A stretch of DNA of 41,955 bases from Treponema bryantii NK4A124. GTDB taxonomy: Bacteria; Spirochaetota; Spirochaetia; Treponematales; Treponemataceae. A program made the position numbers and the translations under genes. Location of the stretch: the NCBI RefSeq assembly GCF_000421345.1, contig NZ_ATWV01000018.1, positions 1 to 41,955 of the forward strand, read 5' to 3'. Positions 17,091 to 25,600 of the stretch are shown here, piece after piece (the stretch's first letter is position 1; each line of letters opens with the position of its first letter). The notes beneath the pieces were generated by a model. That model was not told the origin of the DNA, made no database searches, and saw only the letters and a list, made by a program, of their open reading frames with translations.

Positions 17091-18473
17091 TTAAAACTCA
17101 TTTCCCGGGAAACGAGGAATCATATCTGTGGCTTTTTTGATTTCTGCATCACTTGGTATATAATCGCTCATTTCGCCGTCGTTAAAGGCCTTGTAAGCAT
17201 ACATATCAAAATAGCCGGTTCCTGTAAGACCGAATACGATGTTCTTAGCCTCGCCGGTCTCCTTGCACTTCATTGCTTCGTCAATTGCAACGCGGATTGC
17301 ATGGCTGCTTTCCGGAGCAGGTAAAATGCCTTCGATGCGGGCAAAATCTTCAGCAGCCTGGAAAACCGCAGTCTGTTCTACAGAGCGGGCCTCAAGCAAG
17401 CCCTGGTCATAAAGTTCACTTACAATGCTGCTCATTCCGTGGTAACGCAGACCGCCGGCATGACTTGCAGAAGGCATAAAGCCGCTACCAAGTGTATACA
17501 TTTTCTGAAGAGGACAAACCTTTCCAGTATCACAATAGTCATAAGCGTAAACACCGCGGGTCAGGCTAGGACACGAAGCAGGCTCAACTGCGATAATCTT
17601 ATAATCAGCCTCACCGCGGAGCATCTCTCCTGCAAATGGAGAAATCAAACCGCCCAGGTTACTTCCACCACCCGCACAGCCAATAATAATATCAGCTTTA
17701 ACACCGTATTTATCGAGGGCTGTTTTTGTTTCAAGACCAATTACACTCTGGTGCAGCAAAACCTGATTCAAAACTGAACCAAGCACATAGCGGTAGCCTT
17801 CATGAGTTGTAGCATGCTCAACCGCCTCGGAAATTGCACAGCCGAGAGAGCCGTTAGTTCCCGGGAACTCGGCATTTATACGGCGGCCTACCTCGGTATT
17901 CATAGAAGGAGAAGGAGTTACATTTGCACCATAAGTGCGGATTACCTCACGGCGGAAAGGCTTCTGCTCATAAGAGCACTTTACCATATAAACAACGCAG
18001 TCCAAGCCGAAGTAAGAGCTTGCCATAGAAAGGGCTGTTCCCCACTGGCCGGCACCAGTCTCGGTAGTAACACCCTTGAGCCCCTGTTTTTTTGCGTAGT
18101 AGGCCTGGGCAATGGCCGAGTTCAGCTTATGGCTGCCCGAAGTATTATTGCCTTCAAACTTGTAGTAAATGTGAGCCGGAGTCCCAAGCTTCTTTTCAAG
18201 ACAGTAAGCGCGGACAAGTGGTGCCGGGCGGTACATTTTATAGAAGTTTCTGATTTCTTCAGGGATTTCGATGTAAGCGTCTGTTTCGTTGAGTTCCTGG
18301 GCAACCAGCTCCTTACAGAAAACCTTTTCCAGCTCTTCTGAAGTACAAGGCTTGTGAGTCTGTGGATTCAAAAGCGGAGCCGGCTTCTTTTTCATATCTG
18401 CGCGGACATTATACCAGGCTTTAGGCATCTCCGATTCTTCAAGATAAATTTTGTATGGAATTTCCTTTGCCAT
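17091..18473 (-). CDS. trpB2: TrpB2-type tryptophan synthase beta chain (PLP), 460 aa
   Basis: TrpB2 proteins make tryptophan from indole and serine and usually lack a TrpA partner. The length, the N-terminal block before the PLP fold and the segment YRPAPLVRAYCLEKKLGTPAHIYYK fit TrpB2 rather than TrpB1. The PLP lysine is K116 in TSGSHKLNSA, and the phosphate loop is GCAGGGSNLGG (266-275). GSGFMPSASHAGGLRYHGMS is also typical. I chose the ATG at 18473 because CGGAGG lies 7 nt before it; a longer frame to 18578 runs through the promoter. No other trp gene is visible. With iorAB downstream on the same strand, indole salvage or serine/indole exchange is plausible, but unproven. Confidence 0.94.
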   Translation of the reverse strand: MAKEIPYKIYLEESEMPKAWYNVRADMKKKPAPLLNPQTHKPCTSEELEKVFCKELVAQELNETDAYIEIPEEIRNFYKMYRPAPLVRAYCLEKKLGTPAHIYYKFEGNNTSGSHKLNSAIAQAYYAKKQGLKGVTTETGAGQWGTALSMASSYFGLDCVVYMVKCSYEQKPFRREVIRTYGANVTPSPSMNTEVGRRINAEFPGTNGSLGCAISEAVEHATTHEGYRYVLGSVLNQVLLHQSVIGLETKTALDKYGVKADIIIGCAGGGSNLGGLISPFAGEMLRGEADYKIIAVEPASCPSLTRGVYAYDYCDTGKVCPLQKMYTLGSGFMPSASHAGGLRYHGMSSIVSELYDQGLLEARSVEQTAVFQAAEDFARIEGILPAPESSHAIRVAIDEAMKCKETGEAKNIVFGLTGTGYFDMYAYKAFNDGEMSDYIPSDAEIKKATDMIPRFPGNEF

Positions 18474-18546
18474 AATATAACCTCCGTTGGCACTTCTTTT
18501 TGAGAAAATAGTACGTTTCTTTTTACAGAAACAAATAACAAGTTGT

Positions 18547-18575
18547 AATATATAACACGCAGTTATTTCTGTCAA
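18547..18575 (-). promoter_or_regulatory. Strong promoter of trpB2
   Basis: On the minus strand a perfect TTGACA (18575-18570), 17 nt, TATATT (18552-18547). It is the closest match to consensus on the minus strand in this window. No attenuator, T-box or Trp-rich leader peptide is visible in the roughly 70-nt leader. Confidence 0.7.
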
Positions 18576-18656
18576 CATAAGAACTTTTTTCCCTTTAATT
18601 TTTCTTCTTTATGATTTATAATTTTCTGAAGTATTATTAAAGAATCGAGGAATAAA

Positions 18657-20300
18657 ATGCCAATCACCAAATATCTTGAATCAAACGCAGAAAAATATGG
18701 AAACGACTGCGCACTTGTAGAATTAAACCCGGAAGTAAAAGACACCCGCCGCATGACCTGGAAGGAATTCGACCTTACCCAGCCGGAGCCTAATCTTCCT
18801 TACCGCCGCGAAATCAGCTGGCGCATTTTTAACGAAAAGGCTAACCGCTGTGCCCACTACCTTTTGGAACGCGGCGTTCGCAAAGGCGACAAGGTTGGTA
18901 TCTTACTCATGAACTGCCTTGAATGGCTTCCAATCTATTTTGGTATTCTTAAAACCGGAGCTCTGGCCGTACCACTCAACTTCCGCTATGCCTCAGACGA
19001 AATTGACTACTGTCTCAACCTTGCCGACATTTCAGTGCTTTTCTTTGGCCCTGAGTTTATCGGCCGTCTCGAATCAATTTCCGAAAAAATAATGAACCGC
19101 CGCCTTCTTATTTACGTTGGCGAAGGCCTCACACCTACCTTCTCAGAAAACTACATTTCATCTGTAATGAACTATTCGTCAGAAAACCTTAACATAGAGC
19201 TCACAGATGATGATGAAGCCGCAATCTACTTCAGCTCGGGAACAACAGGCTTCCCTAAGGCTATTCTTCATAAGCACCGCGCCCTCATGCACTCTGCTGC
19301 CGTAGAACAGAAGCACCACGGTCAGACAAAGGACGATGTATTCCTCTGTATTCCGCCGCTTTACCACACAGGTGCAAAAATGCACTGGTTCGGCTCCCTT
19401 ATTTCGGGCAGCAAGGCAGTCCTTCTCCGCGGAACCAAGCCGGAAGTAATTCTCAAGGCAGTTTCTGACGAGCTTTGTACAATTGTATGGCTTCTCGTTC
19501 CATGGGCACAGGATATTCTCGACAGCCTCGACCGCGGCGACCTCAAAATCTCCGACTACAAGCTTGACCAGTGGCGCCTTATGCACATTGGTGCCCAGCC
19601 GGTTCCAAAAAAGCTTATTGAAGACTGGAAAAAATACTTCCCTCACCATGACTACGACACAAACTACGGACTTTCAGAATCTATCGGACCTGGTTGTGTT
19701 CACCTTGGCGTTGGCAACGACCACAAAATCGGAGCAATCGGTATTCCGGGCTACGGCTGGAAGGTTAAGATTGTAGACGAGCACCGCAAGGAAGTAAAAC
19801 AGGGCGATGTAGGCGAGCTTGCCGTATTCGGACCTGGCGTTATGGTCTGCTACTATAAAAATCCGGAAGCAACTAAAGAAGTTATGGACGATGAAGGCTG
19901 GCTCTACACCGGAGATATGGCAATGATGGACCCGGACGGCTTTATCTACCTTGTAGACCGCAAGAAGGACGTTATCATCACAGGTGGTGAAAACCTCTAC
20001 CCTGTTCAGATTGAAGACTTCCTCCATAAAATGGAAGCAATTAAGGACGTTGCTGTTATCGGCCTTGCAGACAAGCGCCTGGGAGAAATCGCAGCCGCAA
20101 TCATCGAGGTAAAACAGGGCTACACCTGCACAGAAGAAGATGTAAACAACTTCTGTCTGGAACTTCCAAAGTACAAACGCCCACGCAAAATCATCTTTGC
20201 ACCGGTTCCTCGTAACCCTACAGGTAAAATTGAGAAGCCAAAGCTGCGTGAAATGTACAGAACAGAAGATCCGTTTAAGGTAATGCAGGCAGACTCGTAA
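18657..20300 (+). CDS. AMP-forming acyl-CoA synthetase, 547 aa
   Basis: An ANL-superfamily enzyme that activates a carboxylic acid as acyl-AMP and transfers it to CoA. Motifs in order: the phosphate loop YFSSGTTGFPKAILHKH (191-207), YGLSESIGPG, WLYTGDMAMMDPDGF, the hinge DRKKDVIITGGENLYP and the C-terminal lysine region PRNPTGKIEKPKLRE. The overall pattern is closest to fatty or medium-chain acyl-CoA ligases; the substrate cannot be read with confidence. Residues 35-55 hold an unusual short insertion (FDLTQPEPNLPYRREISW) before the first conserved block. GAGGAA precedes the ATG. The gene is divergent from trpB2 and shares its upstream region; a TATAAT at 18617-18622 may be its -10. Confidence 0.9.
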   Translation: MPITKYLESNAEKYGNDCALVELNPEVKDTRRMTWKEFDLTQPEPNLPYRREISWRIFNEKANRCAHYLLERGVRKGDKVGILLMNCLEWLPIYFGILKTGALAVPLNFRYASDEIDYCLNLADISVLFFGPEFIGRLESISEKIMNRRLLIYVGEGLTPTFSENYISSVMNYSSENLNIELTDDDEAAIYFSSGTTGFPKAILHKHRALMHSAAVEQKHHGQTKDDVFLCIPPLYHTGAKMHWFGSLISGSKAVLLRGTKPEVILKAVSDELCTIVWLLVPWAQDILDSLDRGDLKISDYKLDQWRLMHIGAQPVPKKLIEDWKKYFPHHDYDTNYGLSESIGPGCVHLGVGNDHKIGAIGIPGYGWKVKIVDEHRKEVKQGDVGELAVFGPGVMVCYYKNPEATKEVMDDEGWLYTGDMAMMDPDGFIYLVDRKKDVIITGGENLYPVQIEDFLHKMEAIKDVAVIGLADKRLGEIAAAIIEVKQGYTCTEEDVNNFCLELPKYKRPRKIIFAPVPRNPTGKIEKPKLREMYRTEDPFKVMQADS

Positions 20301-20308
20301 AATAAAAC

Positions 20309-20336
20309 TTTACAAACGGGGAATCCGTGTTATAAT
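20309..20336 (+). promoter_or_regulatory. Promoter of the rubredoxin gene
   Basis: TTTACA (20309-20314), 16 nt, then a perfect TATAAT (20331-20336), with the gene starting 36 nt downstream. The rubredoxin can thus be transcribed independently of the synthetase gene. Confidence 0.65.
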
Positions 20337-20372
20337 TAACTATATTAAATTTGTTTTACGAGGTGACCTGAT

Positions 20373-20531
20373 ATGGAAAGAATGCAATGTGATAACTGTG
20401 GACATGTTTACGATAAAGATGAAGGCGATCCAAAAAACAACGTAGCACCAGGAACTTCTTGGGCTGATGTACCGGCTGATTACAAGTGTCCAGAATGTGG
20501 TGCCGGAAAGGATAAGTTCATCATTGAATAG
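20373..20531 (+). CDS. Rubredoxin, 52 aa
   Basis: A short gene with a GAGGTGA ribosome site. The translation MERMQCDNCGHVYDKDEGDP continues to IIE with the FeS4 ligands C6, C9, C39 and C42 in CDNCG and CPECG motifs. It also has the usual AlaProGlyThr-x-Trp-x-Asp-x-Pro segment. Rubredoxins carry single electrons in the cytoplasm, in anaerobes commonly to oxygen- or superoxide-detoxifying enzymes; no such partner is in the window. The TAG stop overlaps the first bases of a family B repeat, and a good terminator follows. Confidence 0.95.
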   Translation: MERMQCDNCGHVYDKDEGDPKNNVAPGTSWADVPADYKCPECGAGKDKFIIE

Positions 20532-20558
20532 ATGTCCGGGTCAAGCCCGAACATGACA
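20530..20558. repeat. Family B palindromic repeat, copy 6, overlapping the rubredoxin stop
   Basis: AGATGTCCGGGTCAAGCCCGAACATGACA, with core TCCGGGTCAAGCCCGA. Its first two bases are the last two of the rubredoxin TAG stop codon. Confidence 0.75.
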
Positions 20559-20597
20559 AAATAGAATAAATCTTTTGATTTATATAAATTAGGGGGA

Positions 20598-20629
20598 AAG
20601 AGCGTTCCGTAAGGAGCGCTCTTTTTTTT
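20598..20629 (+). terminator. Rho-independent terminator after the rubredoxin gene
   Basis: AAGAGCG...CC, loop GTAA, GG...CGCTCTT, followed by eight T residues. It has a strong stem and T-run in the plus direction only. Confidence 0.85.
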
Positions 20630-20653
20630 ACAAATCGTCATACAGGACTTCTA

Positions 20654-21145
20654 TTATCTGAAGAAACTGATTACAAATACCCAGATAAAGCCAAGAACCG
20701 TAATCATTTTAAGTCCAGTTCCAAGCAAAAAGCCCATAAATGCTCCAAAAGCAGCCTTAAGCACACCCTCTTGTTTTCCTTCTTTATTTATCCATTCTCC
20801 AATCAGGGCTCCAAAGAAAGGACCAAGAATAATTCCCCATGGTCCGGTAAAAAATCCTACAATCAGGCCAATAGTGGCGCCTCTTGTAGCATACTTACTG
20901 CCGCCAAATTTCTTAGTCATCGTAACCGGAAAAAAATTATCAGCTATAGAAACTACAACTGCAATTACTGCAGTAATAATGAGACAGGCCAGCGAAATAT
21001 CATTAAAATCAGAAAAATATGCAGCCAGCAGGCCCGCCCAGGCAAGTGGTGCACCTGGTAAAACCGGTACAAAGGTTCCTAAAAATCCAACCAGGAGCAG
21101 AACGCCTGCTACAAGGCACAAAATTACACTAATTCCTGTACTCAT
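20654..21145 (-). CDS. DUF456 family membrane protein, 163 aa
   Basis: Residues 1-45 (LLLVGFLGTFVPVLPGAPLAWAGLL) and 85-120 (GATIGLIVGFFTGPWGIILGPFFGALIGE) are the hallmark glycine/proline-rich segments of DUF456. Four or five membrane helices are expected in the inner membrane. Function is unknown. The ATG overlaps the stop of the HD-GYP gene upstream as ATGA, so the two are translationally coupled. Confidence 0.9.
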   Translation of the reverse strand: MSTGISVILCLVAGVLLLVGFLGTFVPVLPGAPLAWAGLLAAYFSDFNDISLACLIITAVIAVVVSIADNFFPVTMTKKFGGSKYATRGATIGLIVGFFTGPWGIILGPFFGALIGEWINKEGKQEGVLKAAFGAFMGFLLGTGLKMITVLGFIWVFVISFFR

Positions 21146-22575
21146 TTTCCAGCCTTCCCTAAAACTTCTAATTCAGGATAGAATTTTTTCCATCTTGCAA
21201 GTTCATCATCAAATTTTGCCCCTTCCATGGTTTTAAAATCAAGATCAATTGAAACAATCTCATTTTTAAGACCAATTACGGCATCTGCAATGCAAGGCTC
21301 AAAAGATTTACCCTTTTCTTCTTCAAAAACCTTAATTGCTTCATCAATAGACTTAGGTTCTTTATAAAGTCTCGGACTGATTAAAGCATCCAGAACATCA
21401 GCAGCTGCAAGAATACGGGCACAAAGAGGAATGGTATTTCCTGCAACTCCATAAGGATATCCGCTTCCATCCCATCTTTCATGATGATAAAGAGCCATTT
21501 CTTTAGCGATTATATTGAAAGAACCATCATCTATAAGAGGCATACCTTCAAGTATTTTTCTTCCTTCCATAGGATGAGTTTTCATAATCTCGTATTCTTC
21601 TTCTGTATACTTTCCAACCTTGTTTACAATTCTCTGAGGAATTCTGATTTTACCGGCATCGTGCAAAAGGGCCGCCAGCATATAGCACTCTATTTTTTCC
21701 TCTGTCAGTTCTTCTTCATAATAACCGCTGTTAGCCAGTTTTTTACAGATTTCCTGTACATATTTTCCAACATGATAATTATGAGTAACACCAAATATAT
21801 CAAAAGAACCAAAGCTTTTTACAACAAATTCAACAATCTTATGCTGATTTTCACTAAGGCTTTCGTTGCGGGAATTAAGTTCCTTGTTCAGTTTTTCAAT
21901 ATATTCATTCTTTTCCTGAAGCTCTTTATTTGTATTGAACTGCTCCAGCGTTTTTTCGTTCAGTCGCTTGTAAGCACCATCCTTATCTGCATTGATAGAC
22001 ATAAGACGGCGGAAGGTTTCGTAAGTTCTTCTGGAAAGAAAGTCCGTAACCAAAAATACAAAAATAAACTCAATAATTACACCCGGAACATTTTCTACAA
22101 ACCAGCGCATAGGAGTTTTTACGCCACTTAAAACCAGAGTAACGGTTGCAGATTTCAGCCAGTAGGCAAATACTGTAAGAATAAAATTGATAATTGTGGT
22201 TATTCTTGTGAGACGGCGGTTATAATAAAGACAACTGATGAATGGAGCAAATGCCCAGGAAATAGTAAGAACAATAACACCCTTAAAGCCCAGCAAAAAA
22301 ACAAAGCCCGAAATAGCAATAAGGCCAAGATACATAGTAACATGCTGAAGAGTCTTTTTTCCCGTTTTATTCAGTATACAGCAAATAGAAGCCATCACAA
22401 GGGTATATAAAAAGACCATTACTGCATAAAGGGTTGGTACATACCAGACCCCCACATAGGTAAGGGCAACAAATGAAACTGGAACTATGAGTGCCCAAAA
22501 AAGAATGACATAGATTCTCTTGTTGATATTAACAATATTTTCAATAAAGAAAGAATCTTCTTCAGTAATAGGCAT
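21142..22575 (-). CDS. Membrane-bound HD-GYP phosphodiesterase, 477 aa
   Basis: HD-GYP proteins hydrolyse cyclic di-GMP. The N-terminal 180 residues hold about six membrane helices. A coiled coil follows (about 195-245, NEKTLEQFNTNKELQEKNEYIEK in part), then the HD-GYP domain with HDAGK (305-309), HP (333-334), HHE (364-366) and DGSGYP (369-374). All metal-binding residues are present, so it is probably active. I set the start at the ATG at 22575 because AGGAG lies 7 nt upstream; the longer frame begins with a TTG that has no ribosome site. The membrane part may sense a signal, as in other treponemal c-di-GMP proteins. It is coupled to the DUF456 gene. Confidence 0.9.
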   Translation of the reverse strand: MPITEEDSFFIENIVNINKRIYVILFWALIVPVSFVALTYVGVWYVPTLYAVMVFLYTLVMASICCILNKTGKKTLQHVTMYLGLIAISGFVFLLGFKGVIVLTISWAFAPFISCLYYNRRLTRITTIINFILTVFAYWLKSATVTLVLSGVKTPMRWFVENVPGVIIEFIFVFLVTDFLSRRTYETFRRLMSINADKDGAYKRLNEKTLEQFNTNKELQEKNEYIEKLNKELNSRNESLSENQHKIVEFVVKSFGSFDIFGVTHNYHVGKYVQEICKKLANSGYYEEELTEEKIECYMLAALLHDAGKIRIPQRIVNKVGKYTEEEYEIMKTHPMEGRKILEGMPLIDDGSFNIIAKEMALYHHERWDGSGYPYGVAGNTIPLCARILAAADVLDALISPRLYKEPKSIDEAIKVFEEEKGKSFEPCIADAVIGLKNEIVSIDLDFKTMEGAKFDDELARWKKFYPELEVLGKAGK

Positions 22576-22657
22576 TTCTATCTCCTGTGTATGAACGTCC
22601 AGGCCTCTTTTTTTCAAGCTGGAAAACCTGTCTATTACTTTTTTTAAATATTATTTA

Positions 22658-22686
22658 ATTATAGCATGAGTAAAACGTTTTCGCAA
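22658..22686 (-). promoter_or_regulatory. Promoter of the HD-GYP-DUF456 operon
   Basis: On the minus strand TTGCGA (22686-22681), 17 nt, TATAAT (22663-22658), with a TGC extended -10. The spacer contains the 10-bp palindrome AAAACGTTTT, which also occurs in the spacer of the phosphofructokinase promoter at 41000-41028. Confidence 0.6.
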
Positions 22687-22719
22687 ATTATTAACAATTA
22701 ATAAATATTTACACTGTCA

Positions 22720-22748
22720 TTGAATTATTGCAGATACTTCTATATACT
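22720..22748 (+). promoter_or_regulatory. Promoter of hisG
   Basis: TTGAAT (22720-22725), 17 nt, TATACT (22743-22748), giving a leader of about 30 nt. No histidine leader peptide or attenuator is visible. Confidence 0.6.
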
Positions 22749-22782
22749 GTAAACCAAAATAGTCATGAAAAGGAGTATGGAA

Positions 22783-23655
22783 ATGGACAAACTTAAAATC
22801 TTACTTGCAAAGGGCAGAATCTACGAGTCAGTTTATGAACTTTTGAGCGACGTAGGTATTTCAATCCATCTTCCAGACCGCACTTACTTTCCTACAACAA
22901 ATCAGGAAGATCTTGCATTCCAGGTTGTAAAGCCACAGATTGTAAGTCTTCTTCTTGCAAACAACAAGGCTGACATGGGTTTTTCCGGCAAAGACTGGAT
23001 TTACGAAAACGGCTGCCAGGACGATGTTGTAGAAATTATGGACCTGGGCTTTGACCCGGTACGCATTGTAGCCGCAATTCCGGAAGCACGTGATTTTGAT
23101 AAACTCTTAAAATCACCGGTTACAATTGCAACAGAATATCAGGCACTAAGTAAAAAGTGGGTTGAAGAAAAGAAAATAGACGGAACAATCTTCCGTACCT
23201 GGGGAACTTCAGAAGGTTTCGTACAGGACAACGAAGATTCTATCGCACAGATTTTGATTGATAACACTTCTACAGGCTCTTCACTCAAGGCAAACCGCCT
23301 CAAGATTGTAGACACTCTTATGGAATCTTCTACAAGAATGTATGCAAGCAAGGCCGCTATGGCAGATCCTGCTAAAAAGCAGAAAATCATGGAGCTCAAA
23401 ATGCTCTTTGAAACAGTTTTGAATGCCCGCAGCCGTGTAATGCTTGAAATGAACTGCGCAGAAGACAAGTTCGAAACTCTTATTAAGGGTATTCCAAGCA
23501 TGAAGAGCCCTACTGTTTCTCCACTTTTCGGCGGAAACGGCTATGCAATCAAAATTGCCGTAAAAAAATCTGAAGTACCTACCCTGCTTCCAAAACTGCA
23601 GAGTCTGGGTGCTACAGATATCGTGGAATATGAACTTAGAAAGGTAATGCTGTAG
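22783..23655 (+). CDS. hisG: ATP phosphoribosyltransferase, long form, 290 aa
   Basis: HisG joins ATP and PRPP in the first step of histidine synthesis. The protein opens with MDKLKILLAKGRIYESVYELL and has the PRPP loop region DNTSTGSSLKANRLKI (about 160-175). It continues into a C-terminal ACT-like regulatory domain (about 215-290), which marks the long, histidine-inhibited form that needs no HisZ. Two in-frame ATGs lie upstream (22765 and 22777). I chose 22783 because AGGAG at 22771-22775 gives normal spacing only to this start. hisB follows after a 122-nt hairpin-rich gap. Confidence 0.96.
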   Translation: MDKLKILLAKGRIYESVYELLSDVGISIHLPDRTYFPTTNQEDLAFQVVKPQIVSLLLANNKADMGFSGKDWIYENGCQDDVVEIMDLGFDPVRIVAAIPEARDFDKLLKSPVTIATEYQALSKKWVEEKKIDGTIFRTWGTSEGFVQDNEDSIAQILIDNTSTGSSLKANRLKIVDTLMESSTRMYASKAAMADPAKKQKIMELKMLFETVLNARSRVMLEMNCAEDKFETLIKGIPSMKSPTVSPLFGGNGYAIKIAVKKSEVPTLLPKLQSLGATDIVEYELRKVML

Positions 23656-23656
23656 G

Positions 23657-23763
23657 GGGAAGTCCGCTTGAACCACAGCATATTCATGCTGTGGGCGAAT
23701 ACCCCCTCGCTCGCACTGCGTTGCTCGCTACCCCCTCTGCGGGGACACCCCGCAACGCCCCAT
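23657..23763. repeat. GC-rich hairpin block between hisG and hisB (candidate repeat family D)
   Basis: It contains a perfect 9-bp hairpin (CCACAGCAT/ATGCTGTGG, 23673-23694) and a perfect 7-bp hairpin (TGCGGGG/CCCCGCA, 23738-23754), with near-duplicate CCCCCTCGCTCGC and GCTACCCCCTC segments between them. A similar CTCGCTGTTCGCTCGG stretch occurs at 41077-41092. The block has no T-run, so it should not strictly separate hisG from hisB. I recall such blocks between genes of other gut bacteria, but the family assignment is a guess. Confidence 0.45.
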
Positions 23764-23777
23764 AACGGAGGACTTTA

Positions 23778-24392
23778 ATGAGAACTGCAACTGTAAAACG
23801 CGTAACCGGCGAAACACAAATCGAACTCACACTCAACCTCGATGGTACAGGTAAGTATGATGTTGAAAACCCGATCGGCTTTTTCGACCACATGCTCCGC
23901 AGCTTCTGCAAGCACGGGCTTTTTGACCTCAGCGGTACAATCAAAGGCGACCTCAACGTAGACCAGCACCACACAATTGAAGATACAGGAATCGTACTCG
24001 GAGAATGCTTTAAGAAGGCTCTGGGAGATTGCGCCGGCATCTACCGCAGCGGTTTCTTCATTTACCCTATGGACGAGACACTGGCCCAGGCAGCCGTAGA
24101 CTTCGGCGGCCGTCCATTCCTCGTTTGCAACTCACAGCTTTCGGGAATGCCTCTTGTAAGCGTACAGGACGGCAAGCAGGGTACTTTCCAGACAGACTGC
24201 TTTGAAGACTTCTGGCAGGGCTTTGCTAACGCAGCACTTTGCAACTTACACATAGACGTAATCCGCGGCCGCAGCGACCACCACAAAATCGAGGCCTGCT
24301 TTAAGGCCGTAAGCCGCGCCATCCGCGCCGCAACAGAAATAGATGCCCGCCGCGGCGGCACCGTTCCAAGCACAAAGGGCGTTATCGTTTAA
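23778..24392 (+). CDS. hisB: Imidazoleglycerol-phosphate dehydratase, 204 aa
   Basis: HisB removes water from IGP to give imidazole-acetol phosphate. The monofunctional length rules out the E. coli-type fusion with a phosphatase; the separate PHP phosphatase at 31430 could do that later step. Metal-binding motifs are FDHML (36-40), DQHHTIEDT (62-70), a second histidine set near NLHIDVIRGRSDHHKIEACFKA, and the C-terminal DARRGG...PSTKGVI. GGAGG lies before the ATG. It follows hisG on the same strand, and an SGNH hydrolase gene lies 64 nt downstream. Confidence 0.97.
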   Translation: MRTATVKRVTGETQIELTLNLDGTGKYDVENPIGFFDHMLRSFCKHGLFDLSGTIKGDLNVDQHHTIEDTGIVLGECFKKALGDCAGIYRSGFFIYPMDETLAQAAVDFGGRPFLVCNSQLSGMPLVSVQDGKQGTFQTDCFEDFWQGFANAALCNLHIDVIRGRSDHHKIEACFKAVSRAIRAATEIDARRGGTVPSTKGVIV

Positions 24393-24400
24393 CACTTCAC

Positions 24401-24442
24401 GGTGGTTGAGTACGCCGCAAAGCGGCGTGTATCGAAACCACC
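24401..24442. repeat. Family A palindrome, copy 4
   Basis: The longest copy (42 nt), with outer arms GGTGGTT/AACCACC and inner stem ACGCCGC/GCGGCGT around AAA. It begins 8 nt after the hisB stop and ends 3 nt before the ribosome site of the SGNH gene. Confidence 0.85.
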
Positions 24443-24456
24443 TTCAGGAGGTCCAC

Positions 24457-25116
24457 GTGAAATTAGTTGTATTCGGCGATTCAATTCTCAAAGGCGTTAT
24501 CACAATTCCAAATTCAGACAAGCTCTTTGATGTTACAGAAAACGATTCGCTTTCACTGGCACAAAAAGAACTTGGTTTTGAACTGGATAACCGCTCAATT
24601 TACGGCAACATCACCAGCAAGGGCCTTGTAAAACTTCAGAAGTTTTTTGAAAAAGGCGGAGAAGCTGATTTTTGTATTATTGAGTTTGGCTCAAACGACT
24701 GCGACTACGACTGGGGCACTCTGGTACAGAAAGTACCTCTTGCAGAATACCTCGAAAACCTGTCTGCCATGGTAAAGCTCTGCCGCGACAATAAGGTAAC
24801 CCCTCTTATGATGGGCCTTATTCCTTATGTCTGCGATGACTGGTTTAAAACAATCATAAAAGGCCAGGACCAAGTTGCTATTCTAAACTTCCTTGGTGGC
24901 ACAGCAGAGACCCTGGGGAAAAATCAGCTTATCTACAAAAATGCCCAGGCAGACTTTGTTCAGAAAAACAAGGTTCAGTTCTTAGACCCATGGACTATTT
25001 TCGAAGGCCACAAAGAGTTTATGTGCTACGATGGTATCCATCCAAACGAAGAAGGCTATAAACTGCTTTCACAAGCCTGGATTAAGTTTTTATCAGAAGT
25101 AAAAAAGGAATTTTAA
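24457..25116 (+). CDS. SGNH/GDSL-type esterase or lipase, 219 aa
   Basis: Block I is VVFGDSILKG with the nucleophile Ser9. Block III is EFGSNDCDYD, supplying the oxyanion Asn. Block V is YDGIHPNEEGY with the Asp-His pair. No signal peptide is seen, so it is cytoplasmic. Substrate unknown; family members deacylate sugars, lipids or thioesters. The start is a GTG at 24457 preceded at good spacing by AGGAGG. A longer ATG frame to 24343 overlaps hisB and runs through the palindrome, so I reject it. The stop overlaps the rnhA start as TAATG. Confidence 0.88.
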   Translation: MKLVVFGDSILKGVITIPNSDKLFDVTENDSLSLAQKELGFELDNRSIYGNITSKGLVKLQKFFEKGGEADFCIIEFGSNDCDYDWGTLVQKVPLAEYLENLSAMVKLCRDNKVTPLMMGLIPYVCDDWFKTIIKGQDQVAILNFLGGTAETLGKNQLIYKNAQADFVQKNKVQFLDPWTIFEGHKEFMCYDGIHPNEEGYKLLSQAWIKFLSEVKKEF

Positions 25117-25565
25117 TGAAAGAAATTACTATATACACAGATGGCGGCTGCCACGGAAATCCTGGTCCCGGTGGCTGGGCTATTGTTGTAATTGCAGACG
25201 GAGTTGCAAAGCAGCTTTCGGGCGGCGAGAAAATGACCACAAATAACCGCATGGAGCTCATGGCAGCCATTACAGCACTTACAGTTGTACATAACACCCC
25301 GGATTTTGCAGGCAGCCACGTAACCGTAAACATCGACAGCCAGTACGTTAAAAACGGAATTACCACCTGGATAAAAAGCTGGAAGGCCAAGGGCTGGAAA
25401 ACTGCCGACAAAAAACCGGTAAAAAACCAGGATCTCTGGGTACAATTAGACAGCCTTAATGCCGGCCTCAATGTAACCTGGAACTGGGTAAAGGGCCACG
25501 CCGGAGTTGAATACAACGAGCTTTGTGATCAGCTTTGTCAGACAGAAATCGCAAAATTCGAATAA
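25116..25565 (+). CDS. rnhA: Ribonuclease HI, 149 aa
   Basis: RNase HI cuts RNA in RNA-DNA hybrids. The four catalytic acids are D9 (YTDGGCHGNPGPGG), E47 (NNRMEL), D74 (NIDSQYV) and D138 (NELCDQL). The basic protrusion helix region (WIKSWKAKGWKTADKKPVKN) is present, as in the E. coli enzyme. Length is normal. Its start overlaps the SGNH gene stop, so the two are coupled. Confidence 0.96.
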   Translation: MKEITIYTDGGCHGNPGPGGWAIVVIADGVAKQLSGGEKMTTNNRMELMAAITALTVVHNTPDFAGSHVTVNIDSQYVKNGITTWIKSWKAKGWKTADKKPVKNQDLWVQLDSLNAGLNVTWNWVKGHAGVEYNELCDQLCQTEIAKFE

Positions 25566-25600
25566 TTTTTCAAAAAAAATCCAGAAAACTTCCTTAAATG

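Noticed and set aside
18474-18578. N-terminal extension of TrpB2
   Set aside because: It includes the promoter -10 and -35 boxes; the ATG at 18473 has CGGAGG upstream.
18474-18656. Tryptophan attenuator or T-box between trpB2 and the acyl-CoA synthetase gene
   Set aside because: No Trp-rich leader peptide, T-box core or terminator/antiterminator pair is visible in the short leader.
24343-24456. ATG start of the SGNH hydrolase inside hisB
   Set aside because: The extension overlaps hisB and crosses family A copy 4. The GTG at 24457 has AGGAGG at ideal spacing.
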